Positions 34,374-45,081 of a DNA stretch of 64,000 nt are shown here, piece by piece (the first letter of the stretch is position 1; each line of letters starts with the position of its first letter). Made by a program: the position numbers and the translations under genes. The notes below the pieces were generated by a model, which was not told where the DNA came from, ran no database searches, and saw nothing but the letters and a program-made list of their open reading frames with translations. The stretch comes from Sphaerosporella brunnea (lineage: Eukaryota > Ascomycota > Pezizomycetes > Pezizales > Pyronemataceae): assembly GCA_008704415.1 (NCBI GenBank), contig VXIS01000013.1, positions 186,001-250,000 of the forward strand, given 5' to 3'.

Positions 34374-35471
34374 GATCTCTAGTAATCAAATCCCAAAATG
34401 GATCGTCTTTAGAGAGTAAAGGCTGCTTGGGGCCAGGTTCGCACTTTGGTTTAGCAGATATAGATGCTAGTGGAGTGGACGAGTGCGACGTCGTCCTGTA
34501 GAGACTCTGAAGCAATCGCAGACAGAAGAGATGATGTGTTTTCAGTTTTTTATGACCGTAGCTGATTGTTCTGCTCATACGGCAGTTTTTTAGATGTAGT
34601 GGCTGGTTTTTCGGTAGGGAGCACCCTCCATAAGAAAAAATTCTTTTATCTTCCTTCCTCTGAGTCCTTAGAGTCATCATGTGTCACTCATACCTAACTC
34701 ATCCCCTAACCCTCGCGGAAAAATCTCAAAAAGATACCTAAGTATTTCATGGTGCGAACACACGAGATCATTCACGCCGAGAGCCCAAACTCGGCGCGGA
34801 ACTGTAAGTTGCCACCCAACGTTTCTTCTTGTGCTACAGCAGGTGTTTTTTTTGCCGTACACTGGCCGTTCGGTGGCGACTGGTAGTCAGTTACTCTATC
34901 TGACAGCTATCAGAATCCCGTCCCCGTTTCTTCAGCACTGGCATGCGCATGCCTTTCTATATGATGTGGAATATACACAAGTTGTCTATGCCTTGGAGCC
35001 GGCTGCTTAAGGAAGCCGACTTTGAATGAACGAGTGCGCTCCAGTGGGCGTGTACACAGAAACTACCATGGAGCCCGGACTTGCAATTGACTGTACTATC
35101 AGACATGCACACCGGCAATGTGACGCAAAAACTGGCTGGGCTTTGACTGCAGGGTTTGGCGGACTTTTTGGACTGGCTATTAGGATGGTACACGGGTTTT
35201 TTTGATGCAGCATCACCGAATCTCACCCTTTCATCCGAAGTTTGAGCCACGCATGCGCATTCAATGGCGATCCGGATCTCTGGAATCTGCTGATCCCTTC
35301 GTTGTAGCTGGATCAACTTGATCAAAACAAAGCGACATCCGCATCTCAATCATCTTGAACTCCACAATAATCATAGACAGACCCTCGCCCCGCTCCGGCC
35401 ACAGGAAGGGAAAGAGAAGAGAGCAAAAAAACAAAAAAAAAACAAAAAAAAAAAACACACATACACAAACC
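34374..35471. other. unassigned sequence, possible exons on minus strand
   Basis: Short minus-strand frames near 34680-34860 (for example DLVCSHHEILRYLFEIFPRG) look partly coding, but no consistent splice model was found. An A-rich run (35428-35455) precedes the start of the next gene. Confidence 0.25.
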
Positions 35472-36085
35472 ATGCGCGTCCCTCCCGCATCAACATACCC
35501 GCAGCGCCCCGGCCAACCGCCGCAAACAACCTTCTACACCCTCACCGGCGGGCACCCCGGCGACATCTTCGACAACGCCCGCTGCAAATGGATCCTCTAC
35601 TGGAATCCATCGCGGACCAACAACTACGGCGGGCGAGCGTGGCACTCGCTCGAGGTGCGCGACGGGTGCGAGGACGCCGTGATGGACGTCCGCGGGTATA
35701 CACCCTGGAACGAACAGGCGGAGGCTATGGAGACGCTTCAGGCGGAGGAACGCGCGCTGATGTTGGCGTTTCTTGCTGTAGGTTTACCATACTCCACCAG
35801 GAAAAGAGACAGGCTGATGTAACTGACTCTCTATGTGTGAAGCGCGGTTGCTCGTTCGACCCTAAACATATCGCCTTCTATAATCGTGTCCATAGAATGC
35901 TGTGGGCCCAGAAGTACTGCCGGAGGAAGGTGTATGTGTATCTCCCGCCCCCTCCGCCGCCGTCGATTTGTGTGGATGACATCTTATGTGGGGAACAGAG
36001 TAACGGTGGGGTGCTGGCAGTGGTGGAAAAACCTGGCAGTGGCGGCGTTGAGGATGGTGGGAGTTGTGGGGTAACTGATTTTTGA
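35472..36085 (+). CDS. hypothetical protein, two exons (182 aa)
   Basis: Exons 35472-35777 and 35843-36085. The 65-bp intron starts GTAGGT, has CTGAC as branch point and ends in AAG; it is phase 0 and the frame continues open. Total 549 nt, 182 residues. The first exon is compact and Trp/Gly-rich (GGHPGDIFDNARCKWILYW, NNYGGRAWHSLEVRDG). The second begins RGCSFDPKHIAFYNRVHRML, is basic, and has a Pro run (YLPPPPPPS). It ends in a Gly/Val-rich acidic tail. The gene is GC-rich relative to its flanks, which supports real coding. No family recognised. Confidence 0.55.
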
Positions 36086-36554
36086 GGACGGAGGATGTGG
36101 GGGGAGTGAGATTTTACGATCAGTCTGGCAATATACTCTACAACACGCAATACCCACAGGACAACACTGCAGTGGCGAAAAGCCCCGGTTTTTTGGTGTC
36201 GTATTGCGCTGGCAAGTATGAGAATTCTGTAATAAATGAGCAGTGACTTTTTTGATGTAGCTTACTAGGCGTTGACTAGTGTAGTATAGCAGTAACAAAC
36301 CGGGGCTTACTCCTACTGCACTGAAGTACTTGATGTAGCCGAATCAAGCTATGTGATGGATAGGATCGTGTCCTTGTGGACGCAGTTCTGGTAAGCCCCT
36401 CAAGCCCTGCCCTGGCCTCCATCCGGAACCGTGAATGGAGTCCCCATACGGAGTCCCCATATCGTTTCCACCAGAATTAATGCGCCTATCAAACTTGCGC
36501 GCACCTGCCGATCGCATCAAGAAGCTTAACCTTGCGCAGAGATCAGTAAAAAAT

Positions 36555-36685
36555 TACTCGTGCCTAAGAAAGATCGAATTACGTGACTTTGATACACAAT
36601 TTTTACACTCGAAAGACCTGAAACGAAGAAGTTTTGGCTCAGAAAAAATATCACGTGATTCGATCTTTTTTAGGAGGCGCGAGTA
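36555..36685. mobile_element. 131-bp MITE-like inverted repeat
   Basis: The left end TACTCGTGCCTAAGAAAGAT pairs with the inverted right end (atctttttt-aggaggcgcgagta) over about 32 bases with a few mismatches. Both ends start with TA, as in Tc1/mariner-type insertions. There is no coding capacity. Confidence 0.5.
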
Positions 36686-37050
36686 GAGCTACTGGGCAAA
36701 CCTTCCCTAATGTAGTCCTTCATCATTCCAGTCCGAGTGTTGAAAGCTGAGTATGAGGTGCAGAAATACATTTTTTTGCCTGGTCGACCGAAACTTGGGC
36801 GGTATGTGTGCCACAGTGGCTTACGCCTTATATTAGGCCGCGAAGCTACATATCCAGAACAATACCCTAAATAGTTCTCCTGCAAAAAACACAAAATTAC
36901 ACTATAAAACCTTTCTAGAAGTAACAAACCTTTCTTTTTCAAACCTATACCTCTGCCTATCACACAAAGCCAACAACATTTTCGGCACCACCAGGTAGCC
37001 CGCCCCATAAGGACCGACCCTCGTGTTTATGCCTCGTAAAAACCTTATGT

Positions 37051-37497
37051 CTACCCCAACAACCCCAAAATGCACGGGACCCAGCATTCAAGCTCTCCCA
37101 GCTCGTCCAGCTCCTCCAGGTTTTCGGCCATAGCCCCAGCCACCGCCGCGCGGAGCATATCCGCTCTGCGTGTCTTTACACGTGAGCAGAAGGAACAGGG
37201 GGGGGGAAAGAGGGGAGAAGGGGAGGAACATACCCTACAGATCGTCGTGTTCAATTGCACCAGCATACTTTCGAGTATAGTCCGCCGATCGTGGTACTCG
37301 CGCTGCTGCCGGCGATACGCACGGTCGGAATTTGACAGCTCGGAGCCCTCCTCTGCGTCCTCGTCTTGGGCTTCGCCGTCGGGGATTTCTACCGCCGTCG
37401 CTGGGTGGGTCTTCGCCGCCGGATCGGTGCGACCCCACGACATGAAGCTGCACTGCGTCCGCTCCCCCGGAAACGCGACTTCGTGGATGAAACGCAT
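37051..37497 (-). CDS. possible hypothetical protein (148 aa)
   Basis: Single frame from ATG at 37497. The middle is acidic and charged (DEDAEEGSELSNSDRAYRRQ), followed by a helical segment (RRTILESMLVQLNTTICR) and a second helix-rich end (MLRAAVAGAMAENLEELDEL). A GTATGT at 37230 and an acceptor-like CAG at 37155 might bound an intron, but the phases do not agree, so I kept the continuous frame. It could be a gag-like fragment of a retroelement; not established. Confidence 0.3.
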   Translation of the reverse strand: MRFIHEVAFPGERTQCSFMSWGRTDPAAKTHPATAVEIPDGEAQDEDAEEGSELSNSDRAYRRQQREYHDRRTILESMLVQLNTTICRVCSSPSPLFPPPCSFCSRVKTRRADMLRAAVAGAMAENLEELDELGELECWVPCILGLLG

Positions 37498-38419
37498 CGG
37501 GCCTTCCTGAGAGGTGGATAAAGAGCCAGAAGAATGGCCAGGCCGCGCTCGTCTGTAGGTATCTGCACCTGTCCTAGACTTAAAATAAAAACCCCGGAAG
37601 TGCCGGTGTGGCTGGGTCTGTCAATAGGGTTGGAAAAAAACAATTGGAGGAGCTGCCTATCGTAAGCCTATAGTTTCGGCCCAATGCACGGGGGCTGATC
37701 TTATTTACACGCATAATCCACATCTGTTGATTGGTACTGGCTAGGTTTACAGAGTCCTCGTGGGTTCCACATTGAAAACATAAAACAAGCTTTGGAAGGA
37801 AAACTTTATGTAACTAAGTCCTACCAACCGAAAAATAGAGTCTAAATAGCGGGTGTCAATAATCTTTCCACGTTCGTGATTCCACTCGTTGCTGAACGCT
37901 GCTCGCTTCGTTGGTGGTTGCGGCAATGGCCAATCCGCGCTCCATTCGTTTTAACTTGCCCCGTTGCATAAAATGCAACTAACGACGGCTTTCCGTGCTG
38001 GTTGTGTTGGTGGAGCCCTCCCCCTCTTGATGCCGAGCTGCCTTCGGGACGAACGCGTAAAACTTCACTCACCAAGTAACAACACGCACTTGAAGGTTGC
38101 TTCGTCTCCGGATAGAATTTAGTGCAGTGCAGAGTGATATGCCACCAACCCCCCAAGCTGTTCTTCCACCGTCATCTCGACGCTTCGGTGATCGGCACCT
38201 CTCCCCTACATTCCAGCGTGAGCATCTTCGGTCAGCTCCACCCGTATGATGGACCAGGGTCAATCGTGTCCTTGAGCCGCTACACCCCCATGCTCCGTCA
38301 GTCACTTGTCGAAGGGTCCGGCATAATGTAGCTGTGGACCGAGTGCTAGCTATTGAGGCAGTGTTTCACTAATGGTATTTTATACATGTAATGAACACCA
38401 CGGTACTCTGCAGTCCAGC
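37498..38419. other. gene-free stretch
   Basis: No recognisable coding or repeat structure, apart from the start of the hAT-like element at its right edge. Confidence 0.35.
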
Positions 38420-38767
38420 CAGTGTTCCTAATAGCCGGCCCAAAAAGCCGGGCTGTGCGGGCGGGCTGCCAAAATGCAACAGCCCGGCTGTCTCAAAATC
38501 ACGACGGGCTGGCTGTTGGGCTGTCGGGCTGCCAAGCACTTTCGACTGGGGTGAACCTGTCATGCAACCATGAGTTTGACCTAGTTACGGCTTAAACGGA
38601 CGAGTGTTTCTGTGTAGCTGTTGCTCCATTCCCCATAGCGCATGATCCCTGCATCCGCTGGAAGCCAGCCCGACGTGGGCTGCAGCCCAAACAGCCCGCC
38701 CGTCTTTTCGATCAGCCCATGCAGCCCAGCATCAGCCCGACGGGCGGGCTGGCTATTAGGAACACTG
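38420..38767. mobile_element. hAT-type MITE (348 bp)
   Basis: Terminal inverted repeats CAGTGTTCCTAATAGCC and GGCTATTAGGAACACTG. It is flanked by near-identical 8-bp target-site duplications (AGTCCAGC at 38412-38419, AGTTCAGC at 38768-38775). CAG..TG ends with an 8-bp duplication are the hAT superfamily hallmark. The interior is rich in GGCTGG/CCAGCC words and is non-coding. Confidence 0.8.
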
Positions 38768-39499
38768 AGTTCAGCACCCTCGTCACTAGAAAGGGGCAGC
38801 CCGGAGTTGAATGCAATGCTGGCTTGTATCTGCTGCTCACCAGATGTACAAGTTAAGCCCAATGTCTATCGTGTGTTATCATGGAACCAGACCTGTCACG
38901 GAGAAGAAACAGTTCCGGACTCTCTTGGAGCTCGAACGCAACATTAATGAAGACGCTCATGCTATTCTCAGAGATAAGTTAAACTGAGAAGGATGTGTTA
39001 GGTGGTCTGCTCTCAACACCCTACTCGCTGCAGCGAGACACGGAACGGCCCTGCAAACAGTGATGTGTCGAGGTTGAGGATATGACGAAGATTGGTGCCG
39101 ACTTACGCCGAGGATTGTCGTCGAGGAAAATATCAACTTTTCCGAATCCCTAAAACGACTCAAAGTCGCAGGTGTGTACAGCCCAACCGCCGCCCCCGCC
39201 TTGGAACCGGATCGACTGACTGGGTCTCTGGCTCCAGCTCAAAAGACAAGGCTGCTCAGATCCATCTCCCTCCAACCAGTTTGCACTCTGTGGTCCTCTG
39301 TCGTCGTGAACACCCGAGTGAAAGTTGGTGAAGCAAACTTGGGACGCCGCACAGAACGCCCGAGTGAAAGTCAGTGAAGCAGGCTTGGCGGCGCCGCACA
39401 TAAAAACGCCCGATTCCTCTTCATCCCTCCCCCAATCCACCTTCCCTCGGTGGAAACAGGTTTTCCTACTTGTTTTTTTCAACCCCATCACATCTTCGG
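38768..39499. other. intergenic region
   Basis: Between a hAT-type MITE and the 39.5-kb gene. A locally repeated motif 'cgcccgagtgaaagt' occurs at about 39310 and 39357. No gene is seen. Confidence 0.35.
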
Positions 39500-40516
39500 A
39501 TGAAGGTTTTTCCCATTTGGGAACACAAGGTTAGTACTACCCCCGCGCCGAGTCGAATCAATTCGTTCGGCAGCAGGTATATCAACCCCGGCACATTGCG
39601 GAGGGTAGCTTTTCACCACGCATGTCTTTAGGATGTTTCTGATTATGCCGATTCGCTGCAATTGCTAATCTGAACCAGGCGTCGATGCGATCGACAACAG
39701 TATGCGCAAATCGTTGAAAACTTTGTGAACGGTATGTCGTTTTAGAATGTTTCTGGCTATGCCGATTCACCGCAATTCCTAACCTTAACTGCCAGCGAAT
39801 GTATTCCTGCAGCCTCAGGGCATGCTCCTTGCCGCGTCGGATGTGACCGGTATGTTCCTTTACGATGTTGCTGACTATGCCGATTCACTGCATTTGCTAA
39901 CCTTAACCAGGCTTGGACTTGATGGAACACTCCGAGGTGGATCCTGCAATCGTTCAGGCCCAGCAGCAGGACAGCCACCACGACGCCCCCGCCCCGAAAA
40001 AGAAGCGCAGAAAGCTAGCATTGCACGAAGACCACAAATCTTCGTGCAAAGCCCTCGATATATCCGAAAAAGACCGCGTCACGATGAGCGGCTTTCTTGA
40101 ATACATCAAGGAGTGCTGCGAAGAGTTGAACTGTCCAATCAACAAAAATTATAGCACCTATGAGAAGGAGGACCTGACCAACTTTGATCACAAAGTTGGT
40201 CAATATGTGGAACGAGGACGGCCCGACCACCGCGAGGGCTGTGAAAATGTGAAGGGAAGGAAATAAAAGGATCGTTGGCGCAGTTGAGGGGAAAGAACAA
40301 GGCCATCGTAAAGGACAAGGAGGGTGGCGGTAGTGACGGCGGCGGTGGTGACGGCGGCGGTGGTGACACCGCGGCCGTCGACAGGCTCATGGATGCGCTC
40401 TTCCATCGATCGCCTGTGCTTAGATTACATGAGGACCCACAACAGAAACATGAAGGTGAGTCTGCAATGAACATATCTCTCTGGCATTGTTACTGACATC
40501 GCCTGTAGAAGCCTAG
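39500..40516 (+). CDS. small nuclear-type protein with repeated introns
   Basis: Likely start ATG at 39500. Exons after it: 39679 (or 39701)-39731, 39796-39849, from 39911 to about 40206-40248, then 40284-40456 and 40509-40516 ending TAG. The frame stays open over 39679-39731, 39796-39849 and the 39911 exon. The main exon has a basic cluster (PKKKRRKL), probably a nuclear signal, and a folded-looking part (GFLEYIKECCEELNCPINK). The penultimate exon carries Gly/Asp repeats (GGGSDGGGGDGGGGD) and DTAAVDRLMDALFHRSPVL. The last intron (40457-40508) has GTGAGT, CTGAC and TAG. The 5' end is ambiguous. Either the GC-AG intron 39620-39678 joins an 11-nt exon (39609-39619), or the acceptor at 39700 is used with exon 1 unspliced. 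The donor before 40284 is also uncertain. If that exon is not joined, the protein ends at 40266. Function unknown. Confidence 0.5.
39620..39910 (+). repeat. three near-identical introns separated by unlike short exons
   Basis: Introns 39620-39678, 39732-39795 and 39850-39910 share a ~43-base core (for example CTATGCCGATTCACTGCA and CTAACCTTAACCAG) at roughly 85% identity by eye. The 53- and 54-base exons between them are not obviously alike. The first has a GC donor (GCATGT); the other two have GTATGT. This is intron multiplication inside one gene, either introner-like insertion or tandem duplication with exon divergence. Confidence 0.7.
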
Positions 40517-41093
40517 AGACACCGAAGGCTGTTGGAAAACGGCTTTCTAGGCATGGACAAGGACGAGTGAGAATGGGTGATTGGAGGAGTGATATACTGT
40601 GATGGAGGACCGATTGACGTCATGGTGACGGGTGGAGGATATATATACGTACTTAGGTTAGCCTTTCGCCTAAGTGAATCAATCAACCTTCTCATCACCT
40701 ACCTACGCTTGACCTTTCGCTCCTAGACTATTTCCAACAAAGGCCACCTGCAGCATAAAACTCAGCAGACATATTCAGTAACAGCAGGACAGCAAGATGC
40801 TTGGAGATAGAATTACCGTCGTCGATATATGAGCCTTGGAAAAATCAGTTGATCACTGGTTTTTTAAGTCCATGTATCGTGATTTCTGTACTATGTGAGA
40901 TGGCAAGAGCATGTAGCTAGCTCCCCAGTTGCAGAGCCACTCAAGCGAGGCAAAAACCGTGGGCCGACGGATATCTAGATAGGTAGCTACTTTGGGCTCG
41001 GGAGCTCTACAATGCATTCAAAAAATCGGAGGGGGCAGTAATAATAGGTGTCATTGTTTGAAATCGGTTGACTGCGAAGTCGAAAAACAAAAA
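40517..41093. other. intergenic region
   Basis: No gene or clear repeat seen, apart from the 3' flank of the 39.5-kb gene. Confidence 0.35.
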
Positions 41094-41180
41094 GTCGTGA
41101 TTTTGAGACAGCCTGGCTGTTGCCTTTTGGCAGCCCGCCAGCACAGCCGGGCGTTTTTGGGCCGGCTATTAGGAACACTG
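41094..41180 (-). mobile_element. truncated hAT-type MITE end
   Basis: Ends in GGCTATTAGGAACACTG and matches, inverted, the first ~87 bases of the element at 38420 with a few differences. The other end is absent, so this is a fragment. Confidence 0.65.
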
Positions 41181-41184
41181 AGTA

Positions 41185-41592
41185 CAGTAGAACCTCTCTA
41201 TAAGGATGTCTCGGGGGGGGCGTAGTCTTATATGGCGGGTATTCTTACAGAAAGGGTGGCTTGGCGTGTGAGTGATTACCGGTGATGCGTTGCTAGCGCG
41301 CGCTCCGGGCGGGGTGTGCGCTCCTCAACGTCTGCTCTGTTTAGCCTTCATGTTGCATGAAGTGTGTCGAGATGGGAAGGGGAATGCTCGCACAGGCAGC
41401 TGTGGCGATAAAAGGGGCGATAATTGCTTTTGCGCGGCGCTGCTCAGCCGCGCTTTTTATAAGACTAACATACAAATTTTTAAAGAAAAAAAAAATATTA
41501 TTTCCCATACAAAACCGTCGGGACCGCGGCCACCCAGAGTCTTATACAGACGTTATTATTATAAGGGGTATTCTTGTAGAGAGGTTCTACTG
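41185..41592. mobile_element. pogo/Tc1-mariner-type MITE (408 bp)
   Basis: TIRs CAGTAGAACCTCTCTATAAG and, inverted, TTGTAGAGAGGTTCTACTG. It is flanked by TA on both sides (41183-41184 and 41593-41594). The CAGTAGAACCTC terminus with a TA target is typical of pogo/Tigger-like families. There is no transposase frame. Confidence 0.75.
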
Positions 41593-41769
41593 TAATATGC
41601 GTGAGATAACGCACCAAAGTAGAGCCATGTGATAGAGGGGACAGCAGCGTAGGGATCGATATCCCGAGATGGAGAGATCCAATTCTCAGCCGCTCCCAAC
41701 TGCGCCCACTGCCCAATCTCTCTGTTGAAAATTTATCATCGGCGGAATATCTGTCACTCCTTTGAATTA

Positions 41770-42537
41770 CTGTAGCAAGCAGTGTGTGGATTGTACGTAA
41801 TCGGTAATCCGGCCTTGTACGTGCTTGGGATTCATACCTAAATCTAAATGTAAGCGTGATCCGGGCTTTGTACTGTTAAAATATCTGTTAATCTGGCCAG
41901 TGTACTACAGAAAAATTGGTAATCGACGCAGTGGGTGGAGTCCCAAAAAACAAAAAAGCGGGGGATGCGAAGCATAGAAATCCCGGCAACAATAGAAATC
42001 TAGGGTTTAGATCTAGAGACTGGTCAATGGACCGCTCAAACACATCAACTTGCAGACTGCCCGCAGGTCCTCTCTTAATTCCTCTGGACCTAGCAGCATG
42101 CCCAATCGCAGGCAAAACGCGGTGCAACGATTTCTGTTCTGCATGACCTTCATATTCCTCTTCGTCAGAATGATAGATTGCAGCCTGAGCACCAGTGGTT
42201 GCAGCGCTCAGCGGCTGAGGTGGAGGGATGGGCCCGGGTTCTACGGGAGAATTGCGCCGGTGAAGCCAGCGTGGTGTTCACTGGCAAGAAAAGGGCCTTC
42301 CGGCCCTTCCCTTCAGGCCAATTGAGCTGCTGAGATGGCCGTTTTCGCTTCCAGGTTCTCACTCGCTGCTCGTCTTTAACTTCTTCTCACTACTCACCAC
42401 AAATTTTGCGAGCCCAGACTTCTCAAAATTTAGGCAATTTCACTCTATACTAGGCAATTATCCAGCAATCCAGGCACCGCACTTTCAAAAATGTCCGGTA
42501 ATCAGGGGGCCTGTAAAATCCACACTGCTCACTACAG
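41770..42537. mobile_element. Tc1/mariner-type non-autonomous element (768 bp)
   Basis: Left end CTGTAGCAAGCAGTGTGTGG and inverted right end (ccacactgctcactacag) with TA duplicates at 41768-41769 and 42538-42539. Subterminal 'ggtaatc' words recur on both sides. Only short broken frames lie inside (about 41888-42127 on the minus strand). Confidence 0.65.
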
Positions 42538-43934
42538 TATGCTGTTAACCTCGGGCTGTACCTTCTAAGGCCGCGTTTGGGACGACCGTCAGCGAAGCGC
42601 GACGGCTGCTACATAACGGCAGAAGTGTTTGGGAAGAGCGACCGTTGGCTCTGCCATAAGCTGGTTCTGCAGCCAACCTGATGAAGCGATATAGAACAAT
42701 CAACTTTACTACACACGCAGTGATTTCCCGTGAAGCAACTGTGCATGTGTCACAGTGCCAATAGCCAGCCCGCTGCATGGGCCACTGTGGCGGCCGGGCT
42801 GGGCTGTTTGGCTGGCATCGGCTGAATGGCTGAGGTGAATTAACAAAGGATAGCAAGGATAGCGGCGTCCCTCAGCAATACCCTCATCAAAGAACCGAGT
42901 GGCAATGGATGTATGACTCCACTCTTTTTTAAGTTTTTTCTGTCAATATAACTGTTTGGAGAACAAAAGACAACGATTGCATTGACTAACCCATCACTCC
43001 GTTGGACCGAATGGAGGCACGCAACCCTGATAGCCATTCGGGTTGCAGTCTCGCAACACGACTAGGTCGTGTTGCTGGAAAACGATAGCAGCATCAAGCT
43101 GTCCATTGCATTGGGAATGATCCTTCAGGAAGTGTTGAAGTCTGCACGAGAGATCACTCGCGCGATGCAGCCGGGCTGTCAGCCAGCCCACCCGGGTCGC
43201 GAACGCTGAAGTGCATTCGCGACTCGGACGACCCAGTGGCGAATACCTTTCGCTCCGCTCTCAAAATTTATAGGCTCTGTTGCAACTCGTCAAGTCCGAC
43301 ATCACCGTATAAACAAGCCATATCCGCCTCCTGTCCGCCTCCTAACTTGAAATACAGATCCGAGCAGTTAGCTATTACTCCGAATGCTCAGAGCAATCAA
43401 CAAATTGTGTTGTTGTGGTTGTTTGTAGGTGGGTTTCTGTAAGCAAGCCATGCGTTTGGCTGTAGAAATGGCAAAAACACCGTTTCTTTTTGTCCCGTGA
43501 CCGTACGTAGAGTAGATAGACCTTGCGCAGCGACACAAAACACCATATCTTGGCATCCATCAATGGGCGTGGCTAGTGTTACTTCACTGATCAGACGCCT
43601 GCTGGTTTCTTGGTGCCCGGGTTCACGGTTGCCCGAAAGCTGAAGCCGCCAAAGTCTGATGTGTTTTGCCGGAGCCAGATAGAGGGGTGGTTGAAGGCTG
43701 GGGAGGGGGAGCATCTTGGACATCCCGACAGATTTGGGGGTATGGCGGCCATTTCGAGCCTCGGTCAGGGGCATCTTAAACATTAACCGATGCTTATTAC
43801 ACCGATCCCAACAACCCCTCCTTCTACGTGGAATGCCCAAATATATCGTCACGTAACCCACGGTGTCGTCGGTTGCTCGCCCCGCCCAAGAAAAAAACAG
43901 GTAAACTCCTGGTTGTTGACTGAAAACTAGTAGC
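42538..43934. other. repeat debris
   Basis: Contains a partial hAT-like segment near 42755-42830 (agtgccaatagccagcccgc). A block at 43195-43270 is an inverted relative of 23760-23840. No supportable gene. Confidence 0.4.
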
Positions 43935-44329
43935 CAGTGTTCTCAACAGTCAGCCAGCCCGGCTGGCTGCGTTGGGCGGATATGGGCTGATCAAAAAACC
44001 CGGCTGGCTGGGCTGGCTGTTTGGGCTGCGGCCCGCGACGGAGACCACAATGACGGCAAATACGACCATGATATAAACTACTGCTATCAAATGAAAAGTC
44101 CATAAAGATGTGCGCCGTGGAAAATAACGACTAGGAGGGAATCACTAGATAGGAGTTTACTATAGCATTACAGATCCTGATCAGATTATCGGCGCCGATT
44201 GAACCCCGCCACTCTGGTCTTCACCGGAGATCACTCAAAGCCGGGCTGGCCCGACGGCAGGCTGGGCCGTTGGGGCCGATGCAGCCGGCCAAGCCGCCCG
44301 GCTGTTTCGGCTGGCTACTGAGAACACTG
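43935..44329. mobile_element. hAT-type MITE (395 bp)
   Basis: Ends CAGTGTTCTCA / TGAGAACACTG. It is flanked by a perfect 8-bp target-site duplication CTAGTAGC (43927-43934 and 44330-44337). It shares most of its length, including the AT-richer centre, with the element at 61561-61985. Confidence 0.9.
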
Positions 44330-45081
44330 CTAGTAGCTACCTCTTAAGTCTATGGTTTCTTCCAACTACCTGGCCACAGGTCGAGCATTTGTAAGGCGCT
44401 CGTGTTCACAGCTCCAAATTCCAAACTTTGGCAACTTGATGCGCTTCCGAATATCTCCCCGTCGGTTTCGCCTTTTGGCGGAACAGCCTCTCAAAGCTGT
44501 GATTTGAGGCGGCTCGCCGGGACATCACAAAGTTCCGAAGAGGTATCACATTGGGGTTGCGGCTCCGCCAGGAGCAATACGATAGCCAGCTGGCAAATCA
44601 ATAGGACACAGGTTGTTTGTGTACATAACCGGAATGGCGGTGAGCTTCACGTAAGCAGACTCGCCCATATCCTGCCAGCCGCCTTATTGAAGTGACCTCA
44701 GGAGTCAACTGCGGCCAAGTATAATCATAGTGGGTCACTCGTTTGATGGAGAATAGTGGCAGCTCAGACGTCACAGCTGCACCCGATCGTTGCTCAAACC
44801 AAAAGAGCTCCGGAACGTGCACAAGTAACGTACAAACGCACTGGAGTGTTGGAAGCCCACACCGTGCATCCTACAGGTGGGGTCGCACTTGTATAATTCC
44901 GCATCGCTACATCTCATACTTGGTTCAGTTAAACTTTTACCGTGTTGTCGGGAGCACCTCGGGCATAGGGAAATGGGAGTCATCTCGGACAAAAGCTGGG
45001 GGCATCTTAATCATTAACCGAAAAAGGAATCGTCTTGAACTACATGAGCGGGCATGGCTTCCTGTGCCTAACCCTCGCCGC
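44330..45081. other. intergenic, 3' side of cutinase gene
   Basis: No gene. A short repeat 'ggggcatcttaatcattaaccg' at 45000-45021 resembles 43768-43789. Confidence 0.4.

Noticed and set aside
37155..37230. Intron in the 148-codon frame at 37051-37497
   Set aside because: Donor and acceptor exist but phases disagree, so splicing would end the frame early.
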